Assembly (NCBI GenBank): GCA_045535815.1
Contig: JAZSMJ010000004.1
Span: forward strand, 1 to 7,788
DNA: 7,788 bases
Direction: 5' to 3'
Source of the DNA: JAZSMJ01 sp045535815
GTDB taxonomy: Bacteria; Bacillota; Clostridia; Oscillospirales; CAG-272
In this document: positions 1 through 5,959 of the stretch, piece after piece
Position numbering within the stretch: position 1 is the first letter of the stretch
Layout: the number at the start of each line of letters is the position of its first letter
The notes under the pieces: generated by a model
The model's input: only the letters and a program-made list of their open reading frames with translations
Database searches by the model: none
Told to the model about the DNA's origin: nothing
Translations under genes and position numbers: made by a program

Positions 1-3000
1 CCTGCGTTATCCACGTTTCTGCAAGAGCTGTTGCTTCTCACGCACTCTCCATCTTCGGTGACCACTCCGACGTTATGGCGTGCCGTCAGACAGGCTTTGC
101 AATGCTCAGCTCCTGCAACGTTCAGGAGGTTATGGACCTCGGTGCAGTTGCTCACCTTGCAACCATTAAGGGCAGAGTTCCCTTCCTTCACTTCTTTGAC
201 GGCTTCAGAACAAGCCACGAGATCCAGAAGGTTGAAACGTGGGATTACGACGATCTCAAGGAAATGGTAGATATGGATGCAGTTGCAGCTTTCAGACAGA
301 GAGCTCTCAACCCCGAGCATCCCGTTCTCCGCGGTACCGCTCAGAACCCCGACATATTCTTCCAGGCAAGAGAAGCTTGTAACGTATATTACAACAATAT
401 TCCTGCTATCGTTGAAGAATATATGGACAAGGTAAACGCTAAGATCGGTACAAACTACAAGCTCTTCAACTACTACGGTGCTCCCGATGCTGAAAAGGTA
501 ATCATCGCTATGGGCAGCGTTTGCGATACAGCTGAAGAAACCATCGACTACCTCACTGGTCACGGTGAAAAGGTTGGTCTTATCAAGGTTCGCCTTTACA
601 GACCCTTCTCCATCAAGCACTTTATAGATCAGCTTCCCGAAACCGTTAAGTCCATTGCTGTCCTCGACAGAACAAAAGAACCCGGTGCTATCGGTGAGCC
701 TCTCTACCTCGACGTTGTTAACGCTCTCAGAGGAACAAAGTTTGAGTCTGTTCCCGTATACGGCGGACGTTACGGTCTCGGTTCCAAGGACACCACACCC
801 GCTAACATCATCTCCGTTTACAGAAACCTCGATGAAAAAGAGCCCAAGAACGGCTTTACGATCGGTATCGAAGACGACGTTACCAACCTCTCTCTTCCTG
901 TTTCGGAAAACCCCGACACAGTTCCTGCAGGTACAGTTTCCTGTAAGTTCTGGGGTATCGGTGCTGACGGTACTGTCGGTGCTAACAAGAACTCCATCAA
1001 GATCATCGGTGACCACACCGATAAGAAGGTTCAGGCTTACTTCGCATACGACTCCAAGAAGTCGGGCGGTCTGACCGTTTCCCACCTCCGTTTCGGAGAC
1101 AGTGCTATCCGTTCTCCTTACTACGTTTCCAAGGCTGACTTCGTTGCTTGCCATAACATCGCTTATCTTGACAAGTACGATATGACCAAGGACTTAAAGG
1201 AAGGCGGAACATTCCTCCTCAACACAGGTTGGACTCTTGATGAGCTCAACGAAAGAGTTCCCGCTAACATCAAGCGTGACCTCGCTACAAAAAATATCAA
1301 GTTCTATACTATAGACGGTGTTAAGATTGCAAGAGAGCTCGGACTTCGCAACAAGTTCAGCATGGTTCTCCAGGCAGCCTTCTTCAAGCTCGCAGGCATT
1401 ATTCCGCTTGACGATGCAGTTAAGTATATGAAGGAAGCTGTAGTTAAGTCCTTCTCCAAGAAGGGTGACGAGATAGTTGCAATGAACCAGGCAGCTATTG
1501 ACCGCGGTATAGATAATATAGTTGAAGTTAAGATCCCTGCTGATTGGGCAAACGCAGTTGACGCTGAGGCTCAGGCTAAGGAAGCTTGCTGCTGCAGCGA
1601 AGATATGCTTTGCAGATTCAAGAACGAGATCCTCGAGCCCGTTAACGCTCAGAAGGGTGACGATCTTCCCGTTTCTACATTCTTAAATGATGCAGACGGA
1701 ACATTCCCGCAGGGTCTTGCTGCGTTTGAAAAGCGCGGTATCGCAGTTGACGTTCCCGAATGGATTCCCGAAAACTGTATCCAGTGTAACTTCTGTTCTT
1801 ACGTTTGTCCTCACGCCGTTGTAAGACCTGCAGTTATCAAGGACGGCGAGGAAGCTCCCGAAGGAATGAAGCTTATACCTATGACAGGTATGCCCGGCTA
1901 CAGATTCGGTATCACAGTAAGTACACTTGACTGTACAGGATGCGGTTCATGCGCTAACGTATGTCCCGGTAAGAAGGGTGCAAAGGCTCTCACAATGAAG
2001 CCCATCGACACTCAGATGGATCAGCAGAAGTACTTCGAAGAAAGCTACAAGACAGCTGATAACGAAGAGGTTCTTGCTAAGTTCAAGGAAAACACAGTTA
2101 AGGGAAGCCAGTTCAAGCAGCCTCTGCTTGAGTTCTCGGGCGCATGCCCCGGCTGCGGTGAAACACCTTACGCTAAGCTCATCACTCAGCTCTTCGGTGA
2201 CAGAATGATCATCGCAAACGCAACGGGATGCTCCTCTATCTGGGGTGGCTCCGCTCCCTCTACTCCTTACACGACAAACAAAGAAGGCAAGGGTCCCGCT
2301 TGGGCTAACTCCCTCTTTGAAGATAACGCAGAATACGGTCTCGGTATGGCTAAGGCTATAAGACAGCGCAGAGAAAAGCTCGCTGAGCTCGTTTGCCAGC
2401 TCAAGGAAGCTTGCGCTGACAAGGCTGAGGTCGTTGAAGCCTGCGACGCATGGCTCGAGGGCAAGGATTGCGCAGAAGCTTCCAAGGCTGCTGTAGCTAA
2501 GCTCGAAGCAGTTGTTGAAGGCAAGGATTGCGACCTCTGCAAGCAGATCGCAGCTATGAAGGATATCTTCATCAAGAAGTCCGTTTGGATCTTCGGTGGT
2601 GACGGATGGGCATACGATATAGGCTTCGGCGGTCTCGACCACGTTCTCGCTTCCGGTGAAGACGTTAACGTTATGGTATTCGATACCGAGGTTTACTCCA
2701 ACACAGGTGGACAGGCTTCCAAGGCTACTCCCGTTGGTTCTATCGCTCAGTTTGCTGCTTCCGGTAAGAACACCAAGAAGAAGGACCTTGCTAACATCGC
2801 AATGTCCTACGGTTACGTTTACGTTGCTCAGGTTGCTATGGGTGCTGACTACAATCAGTGCATCAAGGCTATAAGCGAAGCTGAAAGCTATGCAGGACCT
2901 TCCATCATCATCGGCTACGCTCCTTGTATCAACCACGGTATCAAGGGCGGTCTTACAGGCTCTATGACAGAGACAAAGAACGCTGTTGCTTCCGGTTACT

Positions 3001-3218
3001 GGCATATGTTCAGATTCAACCCCACAGCTGAAAAGCAGTTCACTCTCGATTCCAAGGCTCCTACAGCTGAATATAAGGACTTCATCCTTTCCGAAACAAG
3101 ATACAGCGCTCTTACACGTTCCTTCCCCGAAAGAGCAAACAAGCTCTTCGAAGAGGCAGACGCTCTTGCTAAGGATAAATACGAGAAACTGACAAGACTT
3201 GAAAAGCTCTACGAATAA
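1..3218 (+). CDS. nifJ: Pyruvate:ferredoxin (flavodoxin) oxidoreductase, 5' partial
   Basis: This enzyme converts pyruvate and CoA to acetyl-CoA and CO2 and passes two electrons to ferredoxin in the cytoplasm, using thiamine diphosphate (TPP) and three 4Fe-4S clusters. The reading frame is open from base 3 (1071 visible residues, numbered here from that codon). By comparison with the Desulfovibrio africanus enzyme about 105 N-terminal residues are missing, including the YPITP segment. Visible parts are the HVSARA segment with the conserved substrate-binding Arg (residue 8), the GDHSD segment, and the RLYRPF and DRTKEPGA motifs. Two CxxCxxCxxxCP ferredoxin motifs lie at Cys592-602 and Cys644-654. 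The proximal-cluster cysteines are 715, 718, 743 and 975. The TPP motif starts GDGWAYDIG and continues through DTEVYSNTGGQ. The protein ends soon after this domain, without the C-terminal extension of the D. africanus enzyme. Lys codons are mostly AAG, unlike the downstream genes, which fits high expression. Ten extra cysteines in two linkers are unusual. The identification is secure. Confidence 0.98.
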   Translation, partial: CVIHVSARAVASHALSIFGDHSDVMACRQTGFAMLSSCNVQEVMDLGAVAHLATIKGRVPFLHFFDGFRTSHEIQKVETWDYDDLKEMVDMDAVAAFRQRALNPEHPVLRGTAQNPDIFFQAREACNVYYNNIPAIVEEYMDKVNAKIGTNYKLFNYYGAPDAEKVIIAMGSVCDTAEETIDYLTGHGEKVGLIKVRLYRPFSIKHFIDQLPETVKSIAVLDRTKEPGAIGEPLYLDVVNALRGTKFESVPVYGGRYGLGSKDTTPANIISVYRNLDEKEPKNGFTIGIEDDVTNLSLPVSENPDTVPAGTVSCKFWGIGADGTVGANKNSIKIIGDHTDKKVQAYFAYDSKKSGGLTVSHLRFGDSAIRSPYYVSKADFVACHNIAYLDKYDMTKDLKEGGTFLLNTGWTLDELNERVPANIKRDLATKNIKFYTIDGVKIARELGLRNKFSMVLQAAFFKLAGIIPLDDAVKYMKEAVVKSFSKKGDEIVAMNQAAIDRGIDNIVEVKIPADWANAVDAEAQAKEACCCSEDMLCRFKNEILEPVNAQKGDDLPVSTFLNDADGTFPQGLAAFEKRGIAVDVPEWIPENCIQCNFCSYVCPHAVVRPAVIKDGEEAPEGMKLIPMTGMPGYRFGITVSTLDCTGCGSCANVCPGKKGAKALTMKPIDTQMDQQKYFEESYKTADNEEVLAKFKENTVKGSQFKQPLLEFSGACPGCGETPYAKLITQLFGDRMIIANATGCSSIWGGSAPSTPYTTNKEGKGPAWANSLFEDNAEYGLGMAKAIRQRREKLAELVCQLKEACADKAEVVEACDAWLEGKDCAEASKAAVAKLEAVVEGKDCDLCKQIAAMKDIFIKKSVWIFGGDGWAYDIGFGGLDHVLASGEDVNVMVFDTEVYSNTGGQASKATPVGSIAQFAASGKNTKKKDLANIAMSYGYVYVAQVAMGADYNQCIKAISEAESYAGPSIIIGYAPCINHGIKGGLTGSMTETKNAVASGYWHMFRFNPTAEKQFTLDSKAPTAEYKDFILSETRYSALTRSFPERANKLFEEADALAKDKYEKLTRLEKLYE

Positions 3219-3238
3219 TTAAGTAAGCTTATGACGAC

Positions 3239-3272
3239 GAAGGCTCCTGCAATACGGAGCCTTCATTGTTAA
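3239..3272 (+). terminator. Possible intrinsic terminator after nifJ
   Basis: A 9-bp perfect stem (3239-3247 paired with 3256-3264, GAAGGCTCC/GGAGCCTTC) closes an 8-base loop, starting 20 bases after the nifJ stop. The following tract, ATTGTTAATT, is only partly T-rich, so termination may be incomplete. No convincing promoter lies between this hairpin and the amidase gene, so the amidase may be reached partly by read-through. Confidence 0.6.
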
Positions 3273-3284
3273 TTACGTGACGGC

Positions 3285-3291
3285 AAAAGGG
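3285..3291 (+). promoter_or_regulatory. Ribosome binding site of the amidase gene
   Basis: AAAAGGG lies 10 bases before the ATG at 3302. It is a mediocre Shine-Dalgarno match, but it favours 3302 over the in-frame ATG at 3311, which has no better purine run at proper spacing. No -35/-10 pair with acceptable spacing is visible in the gap: TTGTTA at 3266 and TATACA at 3292 are 20 bases apart. Confidence 0.5.
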
Positions 3292-3301
3292 TATACATAT
3301 A

Positions 3302-4438
3302 ATGGAAAATATGGAAAAGATAAAAACCGGTGCGCATAAACGTGCTATCAAACGCCGCCGCGCACTTTTATACCTTGCGCTGACTGTCTGTATGTCAGCA
3401 ATCTTTATTGGAATTGCACTGATATTTATGTCGCATTTCGGCACTTCTATACTGACCTCGGGAACGCCCTCGTCACCGGACGATGAGGTCTTGGCAGGCA
3501 CTGAAGAGCAGACCGAGCAAAACGGTACGGAAGGCTCAGAGCAAGGATCACAGGAAGCCGAGCAAGAAAGCAAGGACAAATCAGAGCCTTCTCTTGAAGA
3601 AACTGATGCCGAATCCGAGGGTCAGGCTGAAACAGAGGAAGAAACCGAAGAGGAAACTGAAACCGAGACCGAAACAGAGGCTCAGACCGAGGACAATACT
3701 CCCAAGGTCGATCCTATTGAGATGTATCACGCAGCTCCCGGCGCTCAGCTTCATTCGTCAGTCGGACACAATGCTCCCTATACGGTCATAATCGACCCCG
3801 GTCACGGATTTGCTGACTCGGGATGCGTAAATTTGCTTGGTGATACCTCGGAAAAGGATATAACTCTTGCAACTGCAAACCAGCTAAAAACCTATCTTGA
3901 AAATTACGGCTTCACCGTATTTTTCACGCACGACGGCGAGAATTGCCCGTCTACCAAGGAGATGCTCGCAACTGCAGACGATCTCGGTATTCCGTACGAT
4001 CCTACAAGATGCGAGGAGAATCAGATATACAGTCCTTACGAGCGCACGGTAATGGCAAATATCATAAAGAAGACCTCCGGTAACGCAGACCTGTTTATCT
4101 CGCTCCACGTAAATGCGGTTGAAAACGCTCCTCACATCAGCGGAATGCAGTTTGACTACTGTAAGGATACGTATTGGTCGGACGTTTCAAAGGCGATCTT
4201 CGATAACATCACAAGTTATCTCAAATCCTCTCTTCCCCAAAAGGAGCTTACCCTATTTTCAAATCCGTGGGATGACAGCTACATAGTAAACAAATACGTA
4301 GATATGCCATCCGTGCTGCTTGAAATGGGTTATTCGACCAACGAAGAGGACGCCGCAGATCTCTTAAATGAAAGCTACAGAGATACCCTCGTCAAAGCTA
4401 TTGCAAACGGTATCTACCAGTACTTCTGCGGTATATAA
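3302..4438 (+). CDS. Membrane-anchored N-acetylmuramoyl-L-alanine amidase (Amidase_3 family)
   Basis: This is a predicted zinc amidase that cleaves the bond between N-acetylmuramic acid and the L-alanine of the peptide stem in peptidoglycan, acting outside the membrane. The 378-residue protein starts with a basic cytoplasmic tail (HKRAIKRRR), then a hydrophobic segment at about residues 21-43. A Glu/Thr/Gln/Ser-rich acidic stretch runs from about 66 to 132, and the catalytic domain from about 160 to the end. The expected Amidase_3 motifs are present in order: IDPGHG with His168, SEKD with Glu184, SLHVNA with His269, and the terminal LLEMGYSTN with Glu341. By family knowledge these are the two zinc histidines, the first glutamate ligand and the catalytic glutamate. 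No clear signal-peptidase site is visible, so I infer a type II membrane anchor with the acidic region as a stalk. The substrate and its role (division, sporulation or wall turnover) cannot be told. No SPOR, LysM or SH3 wall-binding domain is seen. Confidence 0.93.
   Translation: MENMEKIKTGAHKRAIKRRRALLYLALTVCMSAIFIGIALIFMSHFGTSILTSGTPSSPDDEVLAGTEEQTEQNGTEGSEQGSQEAEQESKDKSEPSLEETDAESEGQAETEEETEEETETETETEAQTEDNTPKVDPIEMYHAAPGAQLHSSVGHNAPYTVIIDPGHGFADSGCVNLLGDTSEKDITLATANQLKTYLENYGFTVFFTHDGENCPSTKEMLATADDLGIPYDPTRCEENQIYSPYERTVMANIIKKTSGNADLFISLHVNAVENAPHISGMQFDYCKDTYWSDVSKAIFDNITSYLKSSLPQKELTLFSNPWDDSYIVNKYVDMPSVLLEMGYSTNEEDAADLLNESYRDTLVKAIANGIYQYFCGI
3497..3697 (+). repeat. Low-complexity acidic (Glu/Thr-rich) coding tract
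   Basis: This tract encodes roughly residues 66-132 of the amidase, dominated by Glu with Thr, Gln and Ser, and becoming almost regular Glu-Thr alternation at residues 109-126. Glu codons alternate GAA and GAG and Thr codons vary (ACA, ACC, ACT), so the DNA repeat is imperfect. This suggests selection on composition more than recent slippage. It is probably an unfolded, strongly negative spacer between the membrane and the enzyme domain. Confidence 0.8.
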
Positions 4439-4447
4439 AATGCTTTT

Positions 4448-4488
4448 TACTCACCTGCTAACAAGCAGGTGAGTATTTTTTTATTTTT
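4448..4488 (+). terminator. Strong intrinsic terminator of the amidase gene
   Basis: A perfect 12-bp stem (4448-4459 with 4464-4475, core ACTCACCTGCT) closes an AACA tetraloop and is followed by seven T, one A and five more T. It starts 10 bases after the amidase stop codon. It should insulate the Fic gene from upstream transcription. Confidence 0.95.
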
Positions 4489-4491
4489 CCG

Positions 4492-4549
4492 TTATCGGCA
4501 AAATATACCGTAATTTTATTCTTGATTTGTATTGATATTTTGCCGATAA
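4492..4549 (+). promoter_or_regulatory. Perfect 15-bp inverted repeat, candidate operator of the HTH-Fic gene
   Basis: The left arm TTATCGGCAAAATAT (4492-4506) is exactly repeated in inverse orientation as ATATTTTGCCGATAA (4535-4549). The arms are 28 bases apart and 43 bp centre to centre, about four helical turns, so bound proteins could sit on the same DNA face. The right arm covers the last bases of the -35 and most of the promoter spacer, so a bound protein should block RNA polymerase. The left arm lies just after the upstream terminator T-tract. The best local candidate ligand is the helix-turn-helix of the encoded protein; this is inference. Confidence 0.75.
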
Positions 4550-4560
4550 TGTGGTATAAT
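4532..4560 (+). promoter_or_regulatory. Sigma-A promoter of the HTH-Fic gene, extended -10
   Basis: TTGATA (4532-4537) and TATAAT (4555-4560) are separated by 17 bases. TGG directly before the -10 makes it an extended -10. Transcription should begin near 4567, giving a leader of about 25 bases. A run of G (4580-4584), 7 bases before the ATG, is the likely ribosome binding site. Confidence 0.9.
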
Positions 4561-4591
4561 ACTATTGTAAATTTAAAATGGGGGAAACCTT

Positions 4592-5482
4592 ATGAATTAT
4601 ATTTCAGTAAGCGATGCAGCAAAAAAATGGAATATATCAGAGCGAAGCGTTCGCAATTACTGTGCAAACAAGCGTATACAGGGCGCTTTTCTTATGGGCA
4701 AAACCTGGATGATACCTGATGGTGCAGAAAAGCCGGTGCGCAAGATCAGAAGCGATTCTACACCCGAATCACTGCTTGATATTCTGCTCAGAGAAAAGAA
4801 ATCCGCATTATCCGGCGGTATCTATCACAAGGTTCAGATTGAACTTACGTATAACTCAAACCACATCGAAGGAAGCCGTCTGACTCACGACCAGACGAGG
4901 TATATTTTTGAGACCAATACCGTGGGCATTTCAAATGACAGCCTTAACGTTGACGATATCGTTGAGACCTCAAACCATTTTAGATGTATAGATCTTGTTA
5001 TTGAAAATGCCACAAATATGCTTTCTGAGACGTTTATCAAGGAACTGCACAGAACGCTCAAAAACGGAACCTCCGACAGTCGCAAGGAATGGTTTGCAGT
5101 CGGCGATTATAAAAGATTACCGAACGAGGTAGGCGGCAGAGACACTACTCCACCCGAAAACGTTGGACCCGAGCTAAAATCGCTTATATCAAAATACAAT
5201 GCAAGAAAAGAAAAGTCATTTGAAGAGATTCTTGATTTTCATTATTGCTTTGAGCGTATCCATCCGTTTCAGGACGGAAACGGCCGTGTTGGCAGACTGA
5301 TACTTTTCAAAGAGTGTCTGCGTAATAATATCGTTCCGTTTATCATCGATGAAGAGCTGAAAATGTTTTACTACCGAGGACTTTCGGAATGGACACGTGA
5401 GCGCGGATATCTGACCGATACCTGCCTTACCGCTCAAGATAAGTTCAAAAGATATCTTGATTATTTTAAAATACCGTATTAA
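4592..5482 (+). CDS. Fic family protein with N-terminal helix-turn-helix
   Basis: This 296-residue protein is predicted to be a Fic-domain enzyme, a family that usually transfers AMP from ATP to Ser, Thr or Tyr of target proteins. Residues 1-48 resemble the excisionase/MerR-like DNA-binding domain (VSDAAKKWNISERSVRNYC, then a wing-like GKTWMIP). The Fic domain follows from about residue 60, with the complete catalytic motif HPFQDGNGRVGR at 224-235 (His224, Asp228, Arg232 and Arg235 present). SNHIEG at 89-94 matches the autoinhibitory (S/T)xxxE(G/N) motif placed N-terminal to the Fic core, with Glu93 as the inhibitory residue. The enzyme is therefore probably intact and held in check in cis. 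It has its own promoter, candidate operator and terminator, with no separate antitoxin gene beside it. Its target and physiological role are unknown. It could act mainly as a transcription regulator with a Fic sensor or effector. The gene is more AT-rich than nifJ. Confidence 0.92.
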   Translation: MNYISVSDAAKKWNISERSVRNYCANKRIQGAFLMGKTWMIPDGAEKPVRKIRSDSTPESLLDILLREKKSALSGGIYHKVQIELTYNSNHIEGSRLTHDQTRYIFETNTVGISNDSLNVDDIVETSNHFRCIDLVIENATNMLSETFIKELHRTLKNGTSDSRKEWFAVGDYKRLPNEVGGRDTTPPENVGPELKSLISKYNARKEKSFEEILDFHYCFERIHPFQDGNGRVGRLILFKECLRNNIVPFIIDEELKMFYYRGLSEWTRERGYLTDTCLTAQDKFKRYLDYFKIPY

Positions 5483-5518
5483 TGCAAAAAAACATCACAA
5501 AACGGGTGTCTTCCATAA

Positions 5519-5535
5519 AGCAGGTTTAGCCTGCT
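5519..5535 (+). other. Small hairpin after the Fic gene
   Basis: AGCAGG and CCTGCT (5519-5524 with 5530-5535) form a 6-bp stem with a TTTAG loop. GTGT and ACAC at 5506-5509 and 5539-5542 could extend it as an outer stem. No T-tract follows, so it is not itself a terminator. It precedes the stronger hairpin at 5543. Confidence 0.45.
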
Positions 5536-5542
5536 GAAACAC

Positions 5543-5578
5543 AAAAGGAGTACGGACAATTTGTTCGTACTCCTTTTT
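5543..5578 (+). terminator. Intrinsic terminator downstream of the Fic gene
   Basis: A 16-bp stem with one G-T pair (5543-5558 with 5562-5577) closes a 3-base loop. Its core is GGAGTACG/CGTACTCC, with A4 on the left and T5 on the right. It lies 60 bases after the Fic stop. As the flanks are A-run and T-run, it could terminate in both directions. Confidence 0.8.
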
Positions 5579-5627
5579 ACACGCCTTGCCCCACAAGGTT
5601 ATGGCGTGTTACACTTTATAGGTGTAC
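5579..5627 (+). other. Overlapping alternative hairpins between terminator and repeat element
   Basis: ACACGCC (5579-5585) pairs with GGCGTGT (5603-5609). CCTTG/CAAGG (5584-5588 with 5594-5598) is a competing inner stem. GTGT of the first stem can also pair with the adjacent ACAC, and that ACAC with a further GGTGT. These are mutually exclusive folds in a stretch without a gene. No known RNA family is recognised. Confidence 0.35.
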
Positions 5628-5640
5628 TGTCGGGCGGTAA

Positions 5641-5785
5641 TATGCCTCCCTCCGAGAGGGAGGGGGACCGCGATAGCGGTGGAAGGAGCCTGCGTTACTT
5701 TGAAATTAGCTTGTTTTCATTTTACCCGCACTCTCCCTCAGCCACCTACGGCGTCAGCTCCCTCCCGGAGGGAGCCTTTAGTTTA
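5641..5785. mobile_element. MITE/REP-like inverted-repeat element
   Basis: Two GC-rich ends of about 45 bases are imperfect inverted copies of each other. The left end (5645-5690) begins GCCTCCCTCCGAGAGGGAGG and the right end (5731-5777) finishes GGAGGGAGCC. Each end is itself self-complementary. At left there is an 8-bp stem (5645-5652 with 5656-5663) followed by ACCGC-GATA-GCGGT (5667-5680). At right there is a GCTCCCTCC/GGAGGGAGC palindrome (5757-5775) with a weaker second hairpin inside. The AT-richer core (5691-5730) encodes nothing convincing. Ends of this type, two nested hairpins around CTCCCTC, are repeated in many gut Clostridia genomes as I recall, so I read it as a non-autonomous repeat. 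TATG occurs at both edges (5641 and 5784), a weak candidate for target duplication; exact limits are uncertain. Confidence 0.7.
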
Positions 5786-5844
5786 TGCGCCTCAAAAGTC
5801 CGTCCGCTTTTCCTGACAAGCACTGCTTTTGTGTCTACATATGT

Positions 5845-5868
5845 ATTTGTGAAGACTACTTCACAAAT
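5845..5868 (+). promoter_or_regulatory. 10+10-bp palindrome, candidate operator of the sigma factor gene
   Basis: ATTTGTGAAG (5845-5854) and its exact inverse CTTCACAAAT (5859-5868) flank ACTA. The palindrome occupies the -35 region and ends 6 bases before the -10 at 5875, a typical repressor position. It has no T-tract after it, and it lies upstream of the expected start point, so it is a DNA site and not an RNA terminator. The binding protein is unknown. Confidence 0.7.
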
Positions 5869-5871
5869 TTA

Positions 5872-5880
5872 TGATATAAT
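5872..5880 (+). promoter_or_regulatory. Extended -10 promoter of the sigma factor gene
   Basis: TGATATAAT gives a perfect -10 with a TGn extension. At 17-bp spacing the -35 position (5852-5857, AAGACT) is a poor match, so the promoter may rely on the extended -10 and be open to control through the overlapping palindrome. Transcription should start near 5887, leaving a leader of about 70 bases before the ATG at 5960. Confidence 0.75.
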
Positions 5881-5949
5881 ATTTTGTATCCCACCTAACA
5901 TATTCAAAAATGCACGGACTATATAAGTGAAAGCATTGATCAATCGCTT

Positions 5950-5954
5950 GGAGA
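5950..5954 (+). promoter_or_regulatory. Ribosome binding site deciding the sigma factor start
   Basis: GGAGA lies 5 bases before the ATG at 5960. The longer in-frame option, GTG at 5927, has only a weak ACGGA match at 5914-5918 and would add 11 residues. The ATG is preferred. Confidence 0.7.
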
Positions 5955-5959
5955 AACAG

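Noticed and set aside
1947..3005. A 352-codon open frame on the - strand opposite nifJ
   Set aside because: It lies entirely antisense to a highly conserved coding region and is kept open by the strong codon bias of nifJ. Its translation shows no recognisable domain and it has no ribosome binding site or promoter.
3266..3297. TTGTTA and TATACA as an amidase promoter
   Set aside because: The 20-bp spacer and poor -10 make it unconvincing. Read-through from nifJ or a promoter of another type is equally possible.
4592..5482. Classical two-gene Fic toxin-antitoxin pair
   Set aside because: No small antitoxin frame sits upstream or downstream. The inhibitory motif is within the Fic protein itself, so a two-gene system is not supported.
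5561..5926. A 121-codon + strand frame across the repeat element
   Set aside because: It starts inside the Fic terminator hairpin, runs through the inverted-repeat element and shows no protein-like features.
5927..5959. GTG start at 5927 for the sigma factor
   Set aside because: The only upstream purine match is weak, while the ATG at 5960 has GGAGA 5 bases before it. The longer start remains possible but is less likely.
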